Assembly (NCBI GenBank): GCA_017414435.1
Contig: JAFQMN010000001.1
Location: 62,001 to 126,000 of the forward strand
Source of the DNA: Oscillospiraceae bacterium
GTDB lineage: Bacteria > Bacillota > Clostridia > Oscillospirales > Ruminococcaceae
Length of the DNA: 64,000 nt
Reading direction: 5' to 3'
The number at the start of each line of letters is the position of its first letter. Position 1 is the stretch's first letter. Under the pieces are notes generated by a model. That model was not told the origin of the DNA. It did not search any database and saw nothing but the letters and a program-made list of their open reading frames with translations. A program made the translations under genes and the position numbers. Below, piece by piece: positions 36,782-45,085 of the stretch.

Positions 36782-39523
36782 ATGGGTATATTAAAAAAGA
36801 TATTTAAGTCATACTCAACAAAAGAACTTAAGAGAATTGAACCGCTTAAAGAAAAGGTCTTGGCATTAGAAGAAGATTTTAAAAAACTTTCGGACAATGA
36901 ACTTAAAAATATGACAAACATTCTAAAAGAAAAGCTAGCAAATGGTGCAACGCTAGACGATATTCTGCCAGAAGCTTTTGCAACCTGCATAGAGGCCTCT
37001 TGGCGAGTGCTTGAGATGCGTCACTTCCCTGTTCAAGTGGTGGGTGGCATTGTTCTGCACCAAGGCCGTATTGCAGAGATGAAAACCGGTGAAGGTAAAA
37101 CCTTAGTTGCCACCTTGCCCTCTTATTTAAACGCGCTCGCTGGTAATGGTGTGCATATTGTTACTGTTAACGATTACCTTGCAAAGCGTGACGCTGAACA
37201 GATGGGTAAAATTCACAGATTTTTGGGGCTTTCGGTCGGAGTGGTAACGCATGAATTAAATCCAAAAGAACGTCAAAAGGCTTATGCGGCAGATATTACA
37301 TACGGAACCAACAATGAATTCGGGTTCGACTACCTGCGCGATAACATGGTTACAAATAAATCGGAACTTGTTCAACGCGGTCATAGTTTTGCCATTGTAG
37401 ATGAAGTAGACTCTATTTTAATTGATGAAGCTAGAACTCCGCTTATAATCTCTGGCCCAGGCGATAAATCCACCGAGCTTTATGCACTTGCAAACTCCTT
37501 TGCAGAAACTTTAAGCTATGTTAAAGTTAAAGAACTGGACGATAAAGAAGACAATGACCAGTTTGATGCAGATTATATTGTGGATGAAAAAGCTAAAACT
37601 GCCACATTAACAAAATCCGGTATAGAAAAAGCCGAAAAGTTCTTTGCAGTAGATAATTTAATTGAGGCAGAAAATGTGACCTTGCAGCATCATATTAACC
37701 AAGCAATTAAAGCGCACGGTACCATGACACGCGATGTTGATTATGTGGTTAAAGATGGTGAAATTTTAATTGTAGATGAATTCACCGGCAGGTTGATGTA
37801 TGGCCGCCGCTACAGTGAAGGTTTGCATCAAGCCATAGAGGCTAAAGAAGGTGTTAAAGTTCAGCGTGAATCGCAAACTTTGGCTACTATAACCTTCCAA
37901 AATTACTTTAGGCTCTACAAAAAACTCTCTGGTATGACAGGTACTGCACTTACTGAAGAATCTGAATTCCGTGAGATATATAAATTGGATGTTATAGAAA
38001 TTCCAACAAATAAGCCAGTAATTAGAATAGATTATCCAGACGCTGTATATAAAACCGAATCAGGTAAATTTAAAGCAGTAATCAACCAGATTATTGAGTG
38101 CCATAAAAAAGGGCAGCCGGTACTTGTGGGCACGGTTTCTATCGAAAAATCTGAACATTTGGGTATGCTCTTGCGTAAAGAAGGCATTGCTCATGAGATA
38201 TTAAACGCTAAATACCACGAAAAAGAAGCCGAAATTATCGCACAAGCCGGGCGTTTTGGTGCAGTTACAATTGCAACCAACATGGCCGGGCGTGGAACAG
38301 ATATTATTCTTGGCGGAAACGCTGAACTTAAAGCTAAAATTGAACTTAAACGCCAGGGAATAAAGCCAGATGTTATTAATGAGGCAACTGGTTTCGCCAG
38401 CACAGATGACGAAGAGATTTTAGCAGCCAGAAAGCTCTACACCGAACTTAAGAATAAGTTTAAGGTAGAGGTGCAAAAAGAAGCTGTTAAAGTGGTAGAA
38501 GCTGGCGGTTTGTTCATTATTGGTACTGAACGTCATGAATCCAGAAGAATAGATAACCAGTTAAGAGGACGTTCTGGGCGCCAAGGTGACCCAGGAGAAA
38601 GCAGATTCTTTTTATCTTTTGATGATAGCTTGATTCGCTTGTTTAGCGGTGAACGCATGCAAAGAATGATGACAACTCTGGGCTTTGCAGACGATGAAGC
38701 AATTGAGAATAAAATGGTCACCAACGCTATAGAAAGAGCACAAAAAGGAATTGAAGGCCGTAACTTTGAGATTAGAAAGAATGTGCTACAATACGATGAT
38801 GTTATGAACAAGCAGCGTGAAATTATATACGCTCAGCGCGCTAAAGTGTTAAACGGCGAAGATATTAACAAATATATTATGAAGATGATGGATGAAACTA
38901 TAGAAAATACTGTATATTCATACCTGCCTTCTGGAATAGAACCGGAACATTGGAATTTAGCCGGATTAAAAGACTACTTTTTGGGCTGGCTTACCTCTAA
39001 TGAAGACTTTAAATTTGAGCAAGAAGCATTAGAAGAGCTAAAAAATACACAGATTGTTGATGAACTAAAAACCCGTGCGCACGATATTTACACTCAAAAG
39101 GAGCAGCAGTTTGGTGCAGATATAATGCGCGAATTGGAACGCAGCTCGCTTTTGCGTAATGTTGACGAGAAGTGGATAGACCATATAGATGCTATGCACG
39201 AGCTAAAAAGAGGTATCCACTTAAGGTCTTATGCTCAACGTGATCCGGTGGTTGAATATAGATTAGAAGGCTTTGAGATGTTTGATAGCATGATCGCCGC
39301 AATACAAGAGGATACGGTTAAGATGCTGCTTATGGTACGTCCTGTTAAAGAGATAAACCTTATGCATGCAATCTCGCAAACCAACGCTGCGGCACAAGAA
39401 GCTGCAAAAGCTGCACAAAATCAAGAAGACAATCCATTAAACACTAATATCAAAAAAGTCGGACGTAACGATCCTTGCCCATGTGGCAGCGGGCTTAAAT
39501 ATAAAAACTGCCATGGAAAATAA
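36782..39523 (+). CDS. secA: Preprotein translocase ATPase SecA
   Basis: This 913-residue motor drives export through SecYEG. It shows Walker [24 protein letters not shown] sequence, the DEAD-like [50 protein letters not shown], and the C-terminal zinc motif [21 protein letters not shown] 36782 follows GAGAGGAAG. It stands alone between the van-type operon and a terminator. Many substrates are visible in this window as signal-peptide proteins. Confidence 0.98.
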   Translation: MGILKKIFKSYSTKELKRIEPLKEKVLALEEDFKKLSDNELKNMTNILKEKLANGATLDDILPEAFATCIEASWRVLEMRHFPVQVVGGIVLHQGRIAEMKTGEGKTLVATLPSYLNALAGNGVHIVTVNDYLAKRDAEQMGKIHRFLGLSVGVVTHELNPKERQKAYAADITYGTNNEFGFDYLRDNMVTNKSELVQRGHSFAIVDEVDSILIDEARTPLIISGPGDKSTELYALANSFAETLSYVKVKELDDKEDNDQFDADYIVDEKAKTATLTKSGIEKAEKFFAVDNLIEAENVTLQHHINQAIKAHGTMTRDVDYVVKDGEILIVDEFTGRLMYGRRYSEGLHQAIEAKEGVKVQRESQTLATITFQNYFRLYKKLSGMTGTALTEESEFREIYKLDVIEIPTNKPVIRIDYPDAVYKTESGKFKAVINQIIECHKKGQPVLVGTVSIEKSEHLGMLLRKEGIAHEILNAKYHEKEAEIIAQAGRFGAVTIATNMAGRGTDIILGGNAELKAKIELKRQGIKPDVINEATGFASTDDEEILAARKLYTELKNKFKVEVQKEAVKVVEAGGLFIIGTERHESRRIDNQLRGRSGRQGDPGESRFFLSFDDSLIRLFSGERMQRMMTTLGFADDEAIENKMVTNAIERAQKGIEGRNFEIRKNVLQYDDVMNKQREIIYAQRAKVLNGEDINKYIMKMMDETIENTVYSYLPSGIEPEHWNLAGLKDYFLGWLTSNEDFKFEQEALEELKNTQIVDELKTRAHDIYTQKEQQFGADIMRELERSSLLRNVDEKWIDHIDAMHELKRGIHLRSYAQRDPVVEYRLEGFEMFDSMIAAIQEDTVKMLLMVRPVKEINLMHAISQTNAAAQEAAKAAQNQEDNPLNTNIKKVGRNDPCPCGSGLKYKNCHGK

Positions 39524-39535
39524 TGCTTAAATAAG

Positions 39536-39568
39536 AAGCTTCTGTTAAATACAGAGGCTTTTTATTTT
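39536..39568 (+). terminator. Terminator of secA
   Basis: AAGCTTCTGT and ACAGAGGCTT form a stem with one mismatch, followed by TTTATTTTTTT. Confidence 0.75.
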
Positions 39569-39602
39569 TTTAACCGTTTCAATTTCGCCACACAAAAGTT
39601 TG

Positions 39603-39634
39603 TTGACAGCTTAATGTATTTATGCTATTATAAT
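39603..39634 (+). promoter_or_regulatory. Promoter of the frameshifted Pro/Ser-rich gene
   Basis: TTGACA at 39603-39608 is followed after 17 bases by TATTAT at 39626-39631, which overlaps TATAAT at 39629. Confidence 0.65.
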
Positions 39635-39700
39635 TACTGTAATGTTATAATAATTTTTATAATATTTACAACAATATATTTTATAGAAAGGGTGATTCTG

Positions 39701-40521
39701 ATGCCTCCAAAGGTATCTAAGACATCGACTGTTAGAACTACCCCCCCCAAAAAACGGTGAGCAGTTCTAAATCTACTAACAAATCTTCTAGCACAACCAG
39801 TTCAAAATCAACGGGTTCTAGACCTACCACTTCAACTGTTAGGTCTGCACCTCCTAAACCGGCTCCAGCGCCGGCACCAAAGCCAAGGAATGTGGACAAA
39901 GTGGATTTTGGCAAGCCGAAGCCAACGGCGAGTGCAGGGACTTATAAACCATTGAAAAATCCTTTTGAAAATCCGGCAATCGAAAAATTTAAACCGTCAA
40001 TTGTGAAAGACCTTGAATACATGCAATCACATCATGGCCAAAAAAGGCCGATCGGTGAAACAATAACGCAAGCTCCGGCATATATGAGCATTAAAACGAC
40101 AAGACCGGACGAACAAAGACCAGAAGTGAAAAAAAGAATAGATGAACGCGCCCACAAACAAATTGAGGCCGAGAAAAAAGCACGCACCGAAGAAGCACCA
40201 AAAGCAAAAATGAAAGCAATAATAGAATTTCCAGCTGTGATTGTTGGCGCCGCCACCGGAGGGGTTGGCGGAGCAGCTTTTGCATACGGAGCAGCAAAAG
40301 CCATGGAAATATCTGATGCAAAAGCCCACGACAAAGGAGAAATGACAAGCATCGAAAAAACAATTTATGAAGAAAATTTGTATGAGCGTGCGCATTTTGG
40401 CACGGGTATGTCGCTAAAAGGTACGGATGATTATTGGTTTGATACAAAACACAAAACGTCGATTGATTTGCGCAAAGAAGAAATTAGAGCAGAGGAAGAA
40501 GATGATGATGAGAAAAAATAA
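39701..40521 (+). pseudogene. Ser/Thr/Pro-rich protein gene with frame break at a C8 tract (possible phase variation)
   Basis: ATG 39701 follows GAAAGGGTGA and reads MPPKVSKTSTVRTTPPKKR before a stop at 39758, just after eight C at 39741-39748. The long frame from 39757 has no ribosome site. One extra C (C9), or a -1 slip, joins them as TTPPQKTVSSSKSTN, giving a 274-residue protein. That protein has a Ser/Thr/Pro-rich N-terminus, a basic middle, a Gly/Ala-rich hydrophobic segment (VIVGAATGGVGGAAFAYGAA) and an acidic tail. No known domain was seen. A small membrane protein gene overlaps its end. A sequencing error in the tract is the simple alternative. Confidence 0.65.
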
Positions 40522-40861
40522 AAAACTATATTGGCTCTCTTTTGCATTACAGTTTACTTTAGCGATATTAGCATTTTTAAAAATAGACAATTTAGCCTAC
40601 GCGAATTTTGTTGCGATTTGGTTGGCTTTAATTTGGATTTTGTGTTGGTTACCAGTACATATTAAAAAATACCGCGAAAATAAACAGTTAAGTCGCAAAA
40701 TCGGGTTTTATATGGTGCTGATTTTTGCATTGCTAGAGTATGCTGTTGTATTGTTCCCAGCTCATAAAAAAATGATCGATTTTGTTATTTTGTTATGTTG
40801 GAATGGTGGTTTAATAGCAGATAGTTTTATTATTTTTAAAAAAACAAAAGACCATAGCTAA
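40505..40861 (+). CDS. Small four-helix membrane protein
   Basis: This 118-residue protein has four hydrophobic segments (LYWLSFALQFTLAILAFL, the ANFVAIWLALIWILCWL region, FYMVLIFALLEYAVVLF and FVILLCWNGGLIADSFIIF). Three consecutive ATG codons (40502, 40505, 40508) are possible starts behind GAGGA at 40492-40496. It overlaps the end of the frameshifted gene, so translation is probably coupled. No family was recognised. An immunity or partner function is only a guess from the pairing. Confidence 0.7.
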   Translation: MMRKNKKLYWLSFALQFTLAILAFLKIDNLAYANFVAIWLALIWILCWLPVHIKKYRENKQLSRKIGFYMVLIFALLEYAVVLFPAHKKMIDFVILLCWNGGLIADSFIIFKKTKDHS

Positions 40862-40878
40862 TTGCTATGGTCTTTTGT
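40845..40878 (+). terminator. Terminator of the small membrane protein gene
   Basis: AAAGACCATAGC pairs with GCTATGGTCTTT around TAATT and overlaps the stop codon; T-rich tail follows. Confidence 0.85.
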
Positions 40879-40896
40879 TGATCAAATAAATTCTAT

Positions 40897-40979
40897 TGGT
40901 GCGGTCAGTGGGACTTGAACCCACACGGTTACCCACACGCCCCTCAAGCGTGCGCGTCTGCCTGTTCCGCCATGACCGC
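40897..40979 (-). tRNA. tRNA-Leu (anticodon GAG), CCA encoded
   Basis: On the minus strand the acceptor stem GCGGTCA/TGACCGC, a long variable arm and GGTTCAAGTCC T-loop are present. The anticodon loop TTGAGGG gives GAG. The encoded CCA is at 40897-40899. Confidence 0.95.
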
Positions 40980-41045
40980 TTTTTTGCTTAAACACAACAT
41001 CTTTAATTATTATATCCTATTATCTAGTGATTGTCAAATAAAATT

Positions 41046-41804
41046 TTAAAGTGCTAAGCAATTCCGGCCAATATATTCTGCAAAAACAAAAACTTGATTA
41101 CAATATTCTCGCATCAACTCATTATTTGCAATATCGATTAAACCGTGGTTTAGCCCCACTAACTGGCCATAAGCTTTTTTACCGCTAAGTTTCGCTATAG
41201 ATTCTGAATCAATCACCGCCCCGCAATTTCGGCCGGCAATACCTCCAATATTTTCGAGCCCGCATAATTTCCCCAAAGACCGACAAAAATAAATCTCTCC
41301 TCCATCTTGATTATCTCCAACAATCCCACCAACATTAATATTGCCAACTAACGTGGCCTCTGCACTACACAAAGCAATTTTAGCTCCTTTATGGTTAACC
41401 CCTATTAAACCACCAACATTATAATAACCCTCTGCTATTGCATTTTTAACACAGCAGTTCATTACCTGCCCCCAACTTTCCCCAGCAATAACCCCCACAT
41501 AACCTTCACCAGCTGCAAATGCATTGTTAACTGTTAAATTCTGAACAATCGCCTCTTTTGCAAGCCGCCCAAAAGCACCAGATAATCCATCTCCGGCATT
41601 CTTTGTTTTTAAGTTTATAATCTGATGCCCCTTACCATTAAATGAGCCCTTAAAACAATAATTTTTATTATGCATAATAGATATATGCTTAAAATCAATA
41701 TCATTTTCTAACTCAAAATACGCTTCTGGGAACTTTGCAACAAGTGAAAAATCCGCTGCAGTTTTAATTTTATATGGATTTGTTTGCGTTCCTTTTACTA
41801 ACAT
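41046..41804 (-). CDS. GLUG-motif repeat protein without signal peptide
   Basis: This 252-residue protein consists of repeats of the GLUG type: NVGGLIGVNHKGAKIALC, NVGGIVGDNQDGGEIYFCRS and NIGGIAGRNCGAVIDSES. The first 70 residues have PYKIKTAADF and FNGKGHQIINL as in related surface proteins, and the fold is probably a right-handed beta helix. Unlike most such proteins, and unlike the lipoprotein at 58399, no signal peptide or lipobox is seen. It is between tRNA-Leu and the main tRNA cluster. ATG 41804 follows an AAGGTGAT site. Function unknown. Confidence 0.75.
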   Translation of the reverse strand: MLVKGTQTNPYKIKTAADFSLVAKFPEAYFELENDIDFKHISIMHNKNYCFKGSFNGKGHQIINLKTKNAGDGLSGAFGRLAKEAIVQNLTVNNAFAAGEGYVGVIAGESWGQVMNCCVKNAIAEGYYNVGGLIGVNHKGAKIALCSAEATLVGNINVGGIVGDNQDGGEIYFCRSLGKLCGLENIGGIAGRNCGAVIDSESIAKLSGKKAYGQLVGLNHGLIDIANNELMREYCNQVFVFAEYIGRNCLAL

Positions 41805-41983
41805 TATTTGATCACCTTGTAAAATATTTTATATATATTTTTTTGCTTTTTGTGTTTTTATAATATTATACATAAAAATTTAATCTATGTCAAATATAAT
41901 AATCTAAAATTTATAAATATTTTGTAATTTTCCGTGTGCATATTTAATTGTTTAATAAAATCATAAAATCTGTGAATTTGTGC

Positions 41984-42012
41984 TTGACAAATCTAATTAG
42001 AATGTTTATAAT
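41984..42012 (+). promoter_or_regulatory. Promoter of the tRNA operon
   Basis: TTGACA at 41984-41989 and TATAAT at 42007-42012 match the sigma-A consensus exactly with a 17-base spacer, 48 bases before tRNA-Val. Confidence 0.9.
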
Positions 42013-42059
42013 ATAAAAGTCAGGCAAAAAGCCAAGTTTTGATGTTTGCAAATAAAATA

Positions 42060-42135
42060 GGGAGTATAGCTCAGCTGGTAGAGTATCTGCCTTACACGCA
42101 GGAGGTCACAGGTTCGAGCCCTGTTGCTCCCACCA
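42060..42135 (+). tRNA. tRNA-Val (anticodon TAC)
   Basis: Acceptor GGGAGTA pairs with TTGCTCCC-type 3' end, CCA is encoded, and the anticodon loop CTTACAC gives TAC. Confidence 0.95.
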
Positions 42136-42141
42136 GTTTTT

Positions 42142-42218
42142 GGCCCGGTAGTTCAGTTGGTTAGAACGCTAGCCTGTCACGCTAGAGGTCGTGGGTTCGA
42201 GCCCCATCCGGGTCGCCA
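42142..42218 (+). tRNA. tRNA-Asp (anticodon GTC)
   Basis: Acceptor GGCCCGG pairs with CCGGGTC, the anticodon loop CTGTCAC gives GTC, and CCA is encoded. Confidence 0.95.
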
Positions 42219-42232
42219 AGGTAAGTTTATTT

Positions 42233-42308
42233 GCCTCTGTAGCTCAGTCGGTAGAGCAGAGGGCTGAAAATCCTCGTGTCGATGGTTCGATTCCATCCGG
42301 AGGCACCA
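42233..42308 (+). tRNA. tRNA-Phe (anticodon GAA)
   Basis: Acceptor GCCTCTG pairs with CGGAGGC, the anticodon loop CTGAAAA gives GAA, and CCA is encoded. Confidence 0.95.
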
Positions 42309-42329
42309 AAACAATATTTTTAGATTTTT

Positions 42330-42405
42330 GCGGATTTAGCTCACCCGGTAGAGCGCCACCTTGCCAAGGTGGAGGTAGCGAGTTCGAGTCTCGTAATCCG
42401 CTCCA
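42330..42405 (+). tRNA. tRNA-Gly (anticodon GCC), copy 1
   Basis: Acceptor GCGGATT pairs with AATCCGC, the anticodon loop TTGCCAA gives GCC, and CCA is encoded. It is identical to the copy at 42906. Confidence 0.95.
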
Positions 42406-42514
42406 AATTAATTAAAGTTGCTAACAGAATTATAAACACAATTGGGCACGGCGCAACAATTAACACCCTAAACAAGACAATCCGCTTGGTTAAAACAAAA
42501 AATGTGGCGGTATT

Positions 42515-42757
42515 ATGTGGAAAGTTTTGAAAAATAAAATTTTCTGGAAAAATTTAGTGTATTTAATTTTTTGCATTTTAATAATATTAGATGATTCTAA
42601 TTATTATAAAACTATGCTTTTTCTTGTTATAATTTTTGAGTCCCCACTGCCTAAATTAGTCGATTGTTTTCGGGCCGATTTGCCGCCGGAGCCATTGCCA
42701 TTAAAAAAAGGCGCGTACGACTATCAAGATGGCAAGTTGGTTTTTAAAGAAGATTAA
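42515..42757 (+). CDS. Small membrane protein of unknown function within the tRNA cluster
   Basis: This 80-residue frame lies in the 403-base gap between tRNA-Gly and tRNA-Cys. It has a hydrophobic stretch (LVYLIFCILIILDDSNYY, then MLFLVIIFE) and a Pro-rich C-terminus (ADLPPEPLPLKKGAYDYQDG). The ribosome site is weak (GTGGCGG before ATG 42515). No family was recognised. The sensible codon use and a C-terminal KLVFKED suggest it may be real, but it could be spurious. The rest of the gap shows no gene. Confidence 0.4.
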   Translation: MWKVLKNKIFWKNLVYLIFCILIILDDSNYYKTMLFLVIIFESPLPKLVDCFRADLPPEPLPLKKGAYDYQDGKLVFKED

Positions 42758-42808
42758 TTAAAGTTTACGTTTTTAGTCTGGTTTTGTTAACCGTAATTCT
42801 TTTTTTAT

Positions 42809-42882
42809 GGCACCATCGCCAAGAGGTAAGGCAGAGGTCTGCAAAACCTTTATCCCCGGTTCAAATCCGGGTGGTGCCTCCA
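42809..42882 (+). tRNA. tRNA-Cys (anticodon GCA)
   Basis: Acceptor GGCACCA pairs with TGGTGCC, the anticodon loop CTGCAAA gives GCA, and CCA is encoded. Confidence 0.94.
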
Positions 42883-42905
42883 AAATGCCTATTTTAGGGC
42901 GCTTT

Positions 42906-42981
42906 GCGGATTTAGCTCACCCGGTAGAGCGCCACCTTGCCAAGGTGGAGGTAGCGAGTTCGAGTCTCGTAATCCGCTCCA
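42906..42981 (+). tRNA. tRNA-Gly (anticodon GCC), copy 2
   Basis: It is identical over its length to the copy at 42330, with loop TTGCCAA and encoded CCA. Confidence 0.95.
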
Positions 42982-42994
42982 CAATTTAAAATCG

Positions 42995-43070
42995 GCGGAT
43001 TTAGCTCATCTGGTAGAGCACCACCTTCCCAAGGTGGGTGTGGCGAGTTCGAGTCTCGTAATCCGCTCCA
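42995..43070 (+). tRNA. tRNA-Gly (anticodon CCC)
   Basis: It shares the acceptor and T arms of the GCC copies but differs in the D and anticodon arms; the loop TTCCCAA gives CCC. CCA is encoded. It probably arose by duplication of the neighbouring gene. Confidence 0.93.
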
Positions 43071-43080
43071 TAATTTTTAA

Positions 43081-43120
43081 AAAACACTTCTCAACTCTTT
43101 CATTTGAGAGGTGTTTTTTA
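43081..43120 (+). terminator. Terminator of the tRNA operon
   Basis: AACACTTCTCAA and TTGAGAGGTGTT form a 12-base stem with one G-T pair, followed by TTTTTT. Confidence 0.8.
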
Positions 43121-43315
43121 CGCACAAAAAAGTTGGGGGCATTTGTTCCACGTGGAACAAAATTAAAAAAATGTTTTAATAAAGCCGCAAACTCCACTTT
43201 TTTTGTACTTTTTTGAAATTTTAAGAATAGCTAACCCCCGCTGCCGCGGGGGTTAGCTATGTTCTGATTTAAAAGCTGCAAATTCTATTCTTTTGTACTT
43301 TTTTAAAATTTAAAT
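43119..43315 (+). repeat. Dispersed intergenic repeat, copy E
   Basis: This copy has ACGCACAAAAAAGTTGGGG, the palindrome at 43144-43159, TTTTAATAAAGCCGC, CACTTTTTTTGTAC, and the hairpin TAGCTAACCCCC/GGGGGTTAGCTA at 43228-43259, then ATTTAAAAGCTGCAAA and TTTTGTACTTTTTT. It begins at the T-run of the tRNA terminator. Confidence 0.9.
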
Positions 43316-43414
43316 TTTTCACTGCCCTCAATATTACAGTTCAAAAATTCACCAATTTAAAAACTTTATTTTTTTATATAACTTAACTCTCTTGCCCCAA
43401 AGTAAGTTCCTAGC

Positions 43415-43443
43415 TTGACAGTGATATAAAAATATGGTACTTT
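43415..43443 (+). promoter_or_regulatory. Promoter of the NhaC gene
   Basis: TTGACA at 43415-43420 is 17 bases from TACTTT at 43438-43443. A weak inverted repeat (GCAAT...ATTGC) lies in the leader just after it. Confidence 0.55.
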
Positions 43444-43519
43444 TTAATCAGGCAATCTGTAAACTCTTAGTTACAAATTGCTTATTTTAAATAACAAATT
43501 AATAGAAAATGGGGAATGA

Positions 43520-45085
43520 ATGTTTATGGGCATGTTCACTAATGCAACTGAATACGGCGCGCTTTCTTTATTGCCGCCAATTGTTGCCATGCTATTTGTT
43601 GTCACCACACACGAGGTGCTTTTCTCGCTGTTTGTGGGCACTTTAGCCGGCGCATTTATATACGAACACTTTAATATATATAACACAATTAAAACAACTT
43701 TTGACGCAATAATCACCGGGATCTCAAAAGATCCTGGCAAATTGAATATCCTTATCTTTTTGGCCTTGCTCGGCGCTTTAGTTGTAATTTTAACAATGTC
43801 TGGTGGCGCTAAAGCTTATGGTGACTGGGCTGCTAAAAAAATCAAAAGTAAATCTAAGGCGCAATTAATCACCTGTTTTTTAGGTCTAGTTTTTAGTGTA
43901 GATGATTACTTCCACTTTTTAGCCTCTAGTGTTATAATGAAGCCTGTTACCCAAAAGCATAAAGTCTCTAATGCAAAACTTGCCTACCTTTTAGATGCAA
44001 CTGCCGCACCACTATGTGTGATTATGCCTATTTCTAGCTGGTCTGCCGCTATAATTTCTTTGCTTGCAGAAAACGGAATACAAAATTCCATGGGGCTTTT
44101 TATACGCACAATCCCATATAACTTCTATTCAATATTTACCATTGTACTTGTTTTAATTTTCTCTGTAAATAAGTTTGAATTCGGTAAAATGGCAAAACTG
44201 GAACTTGCTGCTTCAAATCAAACCGAACCATCTAACAGCACAAAAGATGAAGAAACTCCGGCCACAATAGAGGGTTTGCCTATAAACGAGCATGGCAAGG
44301 CAATATATATGATTCTGCCGATAATTATTTTAGTTGTTTCTACCTTTTTTTGTATGTTAAAAACCGGTACTTTTTTTGACGGCAACGTCTCACTGTTTAG
44401 AGCATTAGAGATTTCTAATGTTGGTGAATCTTTAGTGATTGGCAGTTTTTTAGCTTTATTTTCTGCTTTCTTGCTTTTAGTCCCAAAGCGTATTGTTGGT
44501 TTTAGAAACTTTATGGCAGGTATTATTGCCGGTGTTAAAACCATGCTGGTTGCCTTTTTAATTTTAATTCTTGCTTGGGCAATGGGCTGTATTTGCAGCT
44601 CAGATTATTTAAATACCGGAGCTTTTTTAAAAACCACTTTAAGCTCTGCAATCCCCATGCAACTGTTTCCAATTGTAATGTTTGCTATATCTTGTGTGCT
44701 CTCTTTTGCCACCGGCACTTCTTGGGGCACGTTCGGAATATTCATTCCTCTTGTAATAACTTTGTGCAGCGGTATGCCGGAACATATTTTAATAGTTTCT
44801 ATATCTGCAACACTAGCTGGTAGTGTTTTTGGCGATCACGTTTCTCCAATTTCAGACACCACAGTTCTAGCTGCCACAGGAGCCGGCTGCAATTATTTAG
44901 AGCATGTTTATTCACAGATGCCATATGCAATTACTGCGGCTTTGACCTCTTGCGTTGGCTATTTAATTGCCGGCTTTTACAGCAATGTTTTATTAATTTG
45001 GAGTTTATGCTTTATATTATTAATTTTAACTATTGCTGTGGCAAAATATATAACAAACAAAAAGGCGGCGAACGTTAATTTATGA
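43520..45085 (+). CDS. nhaC: NhaC-family Na+/H+ antiporter-like membrane transporter
   Basis: This 521-residue protein has about twelve hydrophobic helices in two homologous halves, with the NhaC/ion-transporter features FSVDDYFHFLASSVIMKPV in the first half and TGTSWGTFGIFIPLVI and GSVFGDHVSPISDTTVLAAT in the second. Family members exchange sodium for protons or malate with lactate. The start is ATG 43520 behind GGGGA. Its stop overlaps the start of the SCIFF maturase gene by 4 bases, so the two are translationally coupled, an unexpected partnership. Confidence 0.88.
   Translation: MFMGMFTNATEYGALSLLPPIVAMLFVVTTHEVLFSLFVGTLAGAFIYEHFNIYNTIKTTFDAIITGISKDPGKLNILIFLALLGALVVILTMSGGAKAYGDWAAKKIKSKSKAQLITCFLGLVFSVDDYFHFLASSVIMKPVTQKHKVSNAKLAYLLDATAAPLCVIMPISSWSAAIISLLAENGIQNSMGLFIRTIPYNFYSIFTIVLVLIFSVNKFEFGKMAKLELAASNQTEPSNSTKDEETPATIEGLPINEHGKAIYMILPIIILVVSTFFCMLKTGTFFDGNVSLFRALEISNVGESLVIGSFLALFSAFLLLVPKRIVGFRNFMAGIIAGVKTMLVAFLILILAWAMGCICSSDYLNTGAFLKTTLSSAIPMQLFPIVMFAISCVLSFATGTSWGTFGIFIPLVITLCSGMPEHILIVSISATLAGSVFGDHVSPISDTTVLAATGAGCNYLEHVYSQMPYAITAALTSCVGYLIAGFYSNVLLIWSLCFILLILTIAVAKYITNKKAANVNL

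Noticed and set aside
42191..43216. Short frames covering tRNA genes
   Set aside because: They read through tRNA sequences and intergenic repeat; coding is not plausible.
43415..43519. Riboswitch in the nhaC leader
   Set aside because: Only a weak short inverted repeat is visible; no known aptamer core was recognised.
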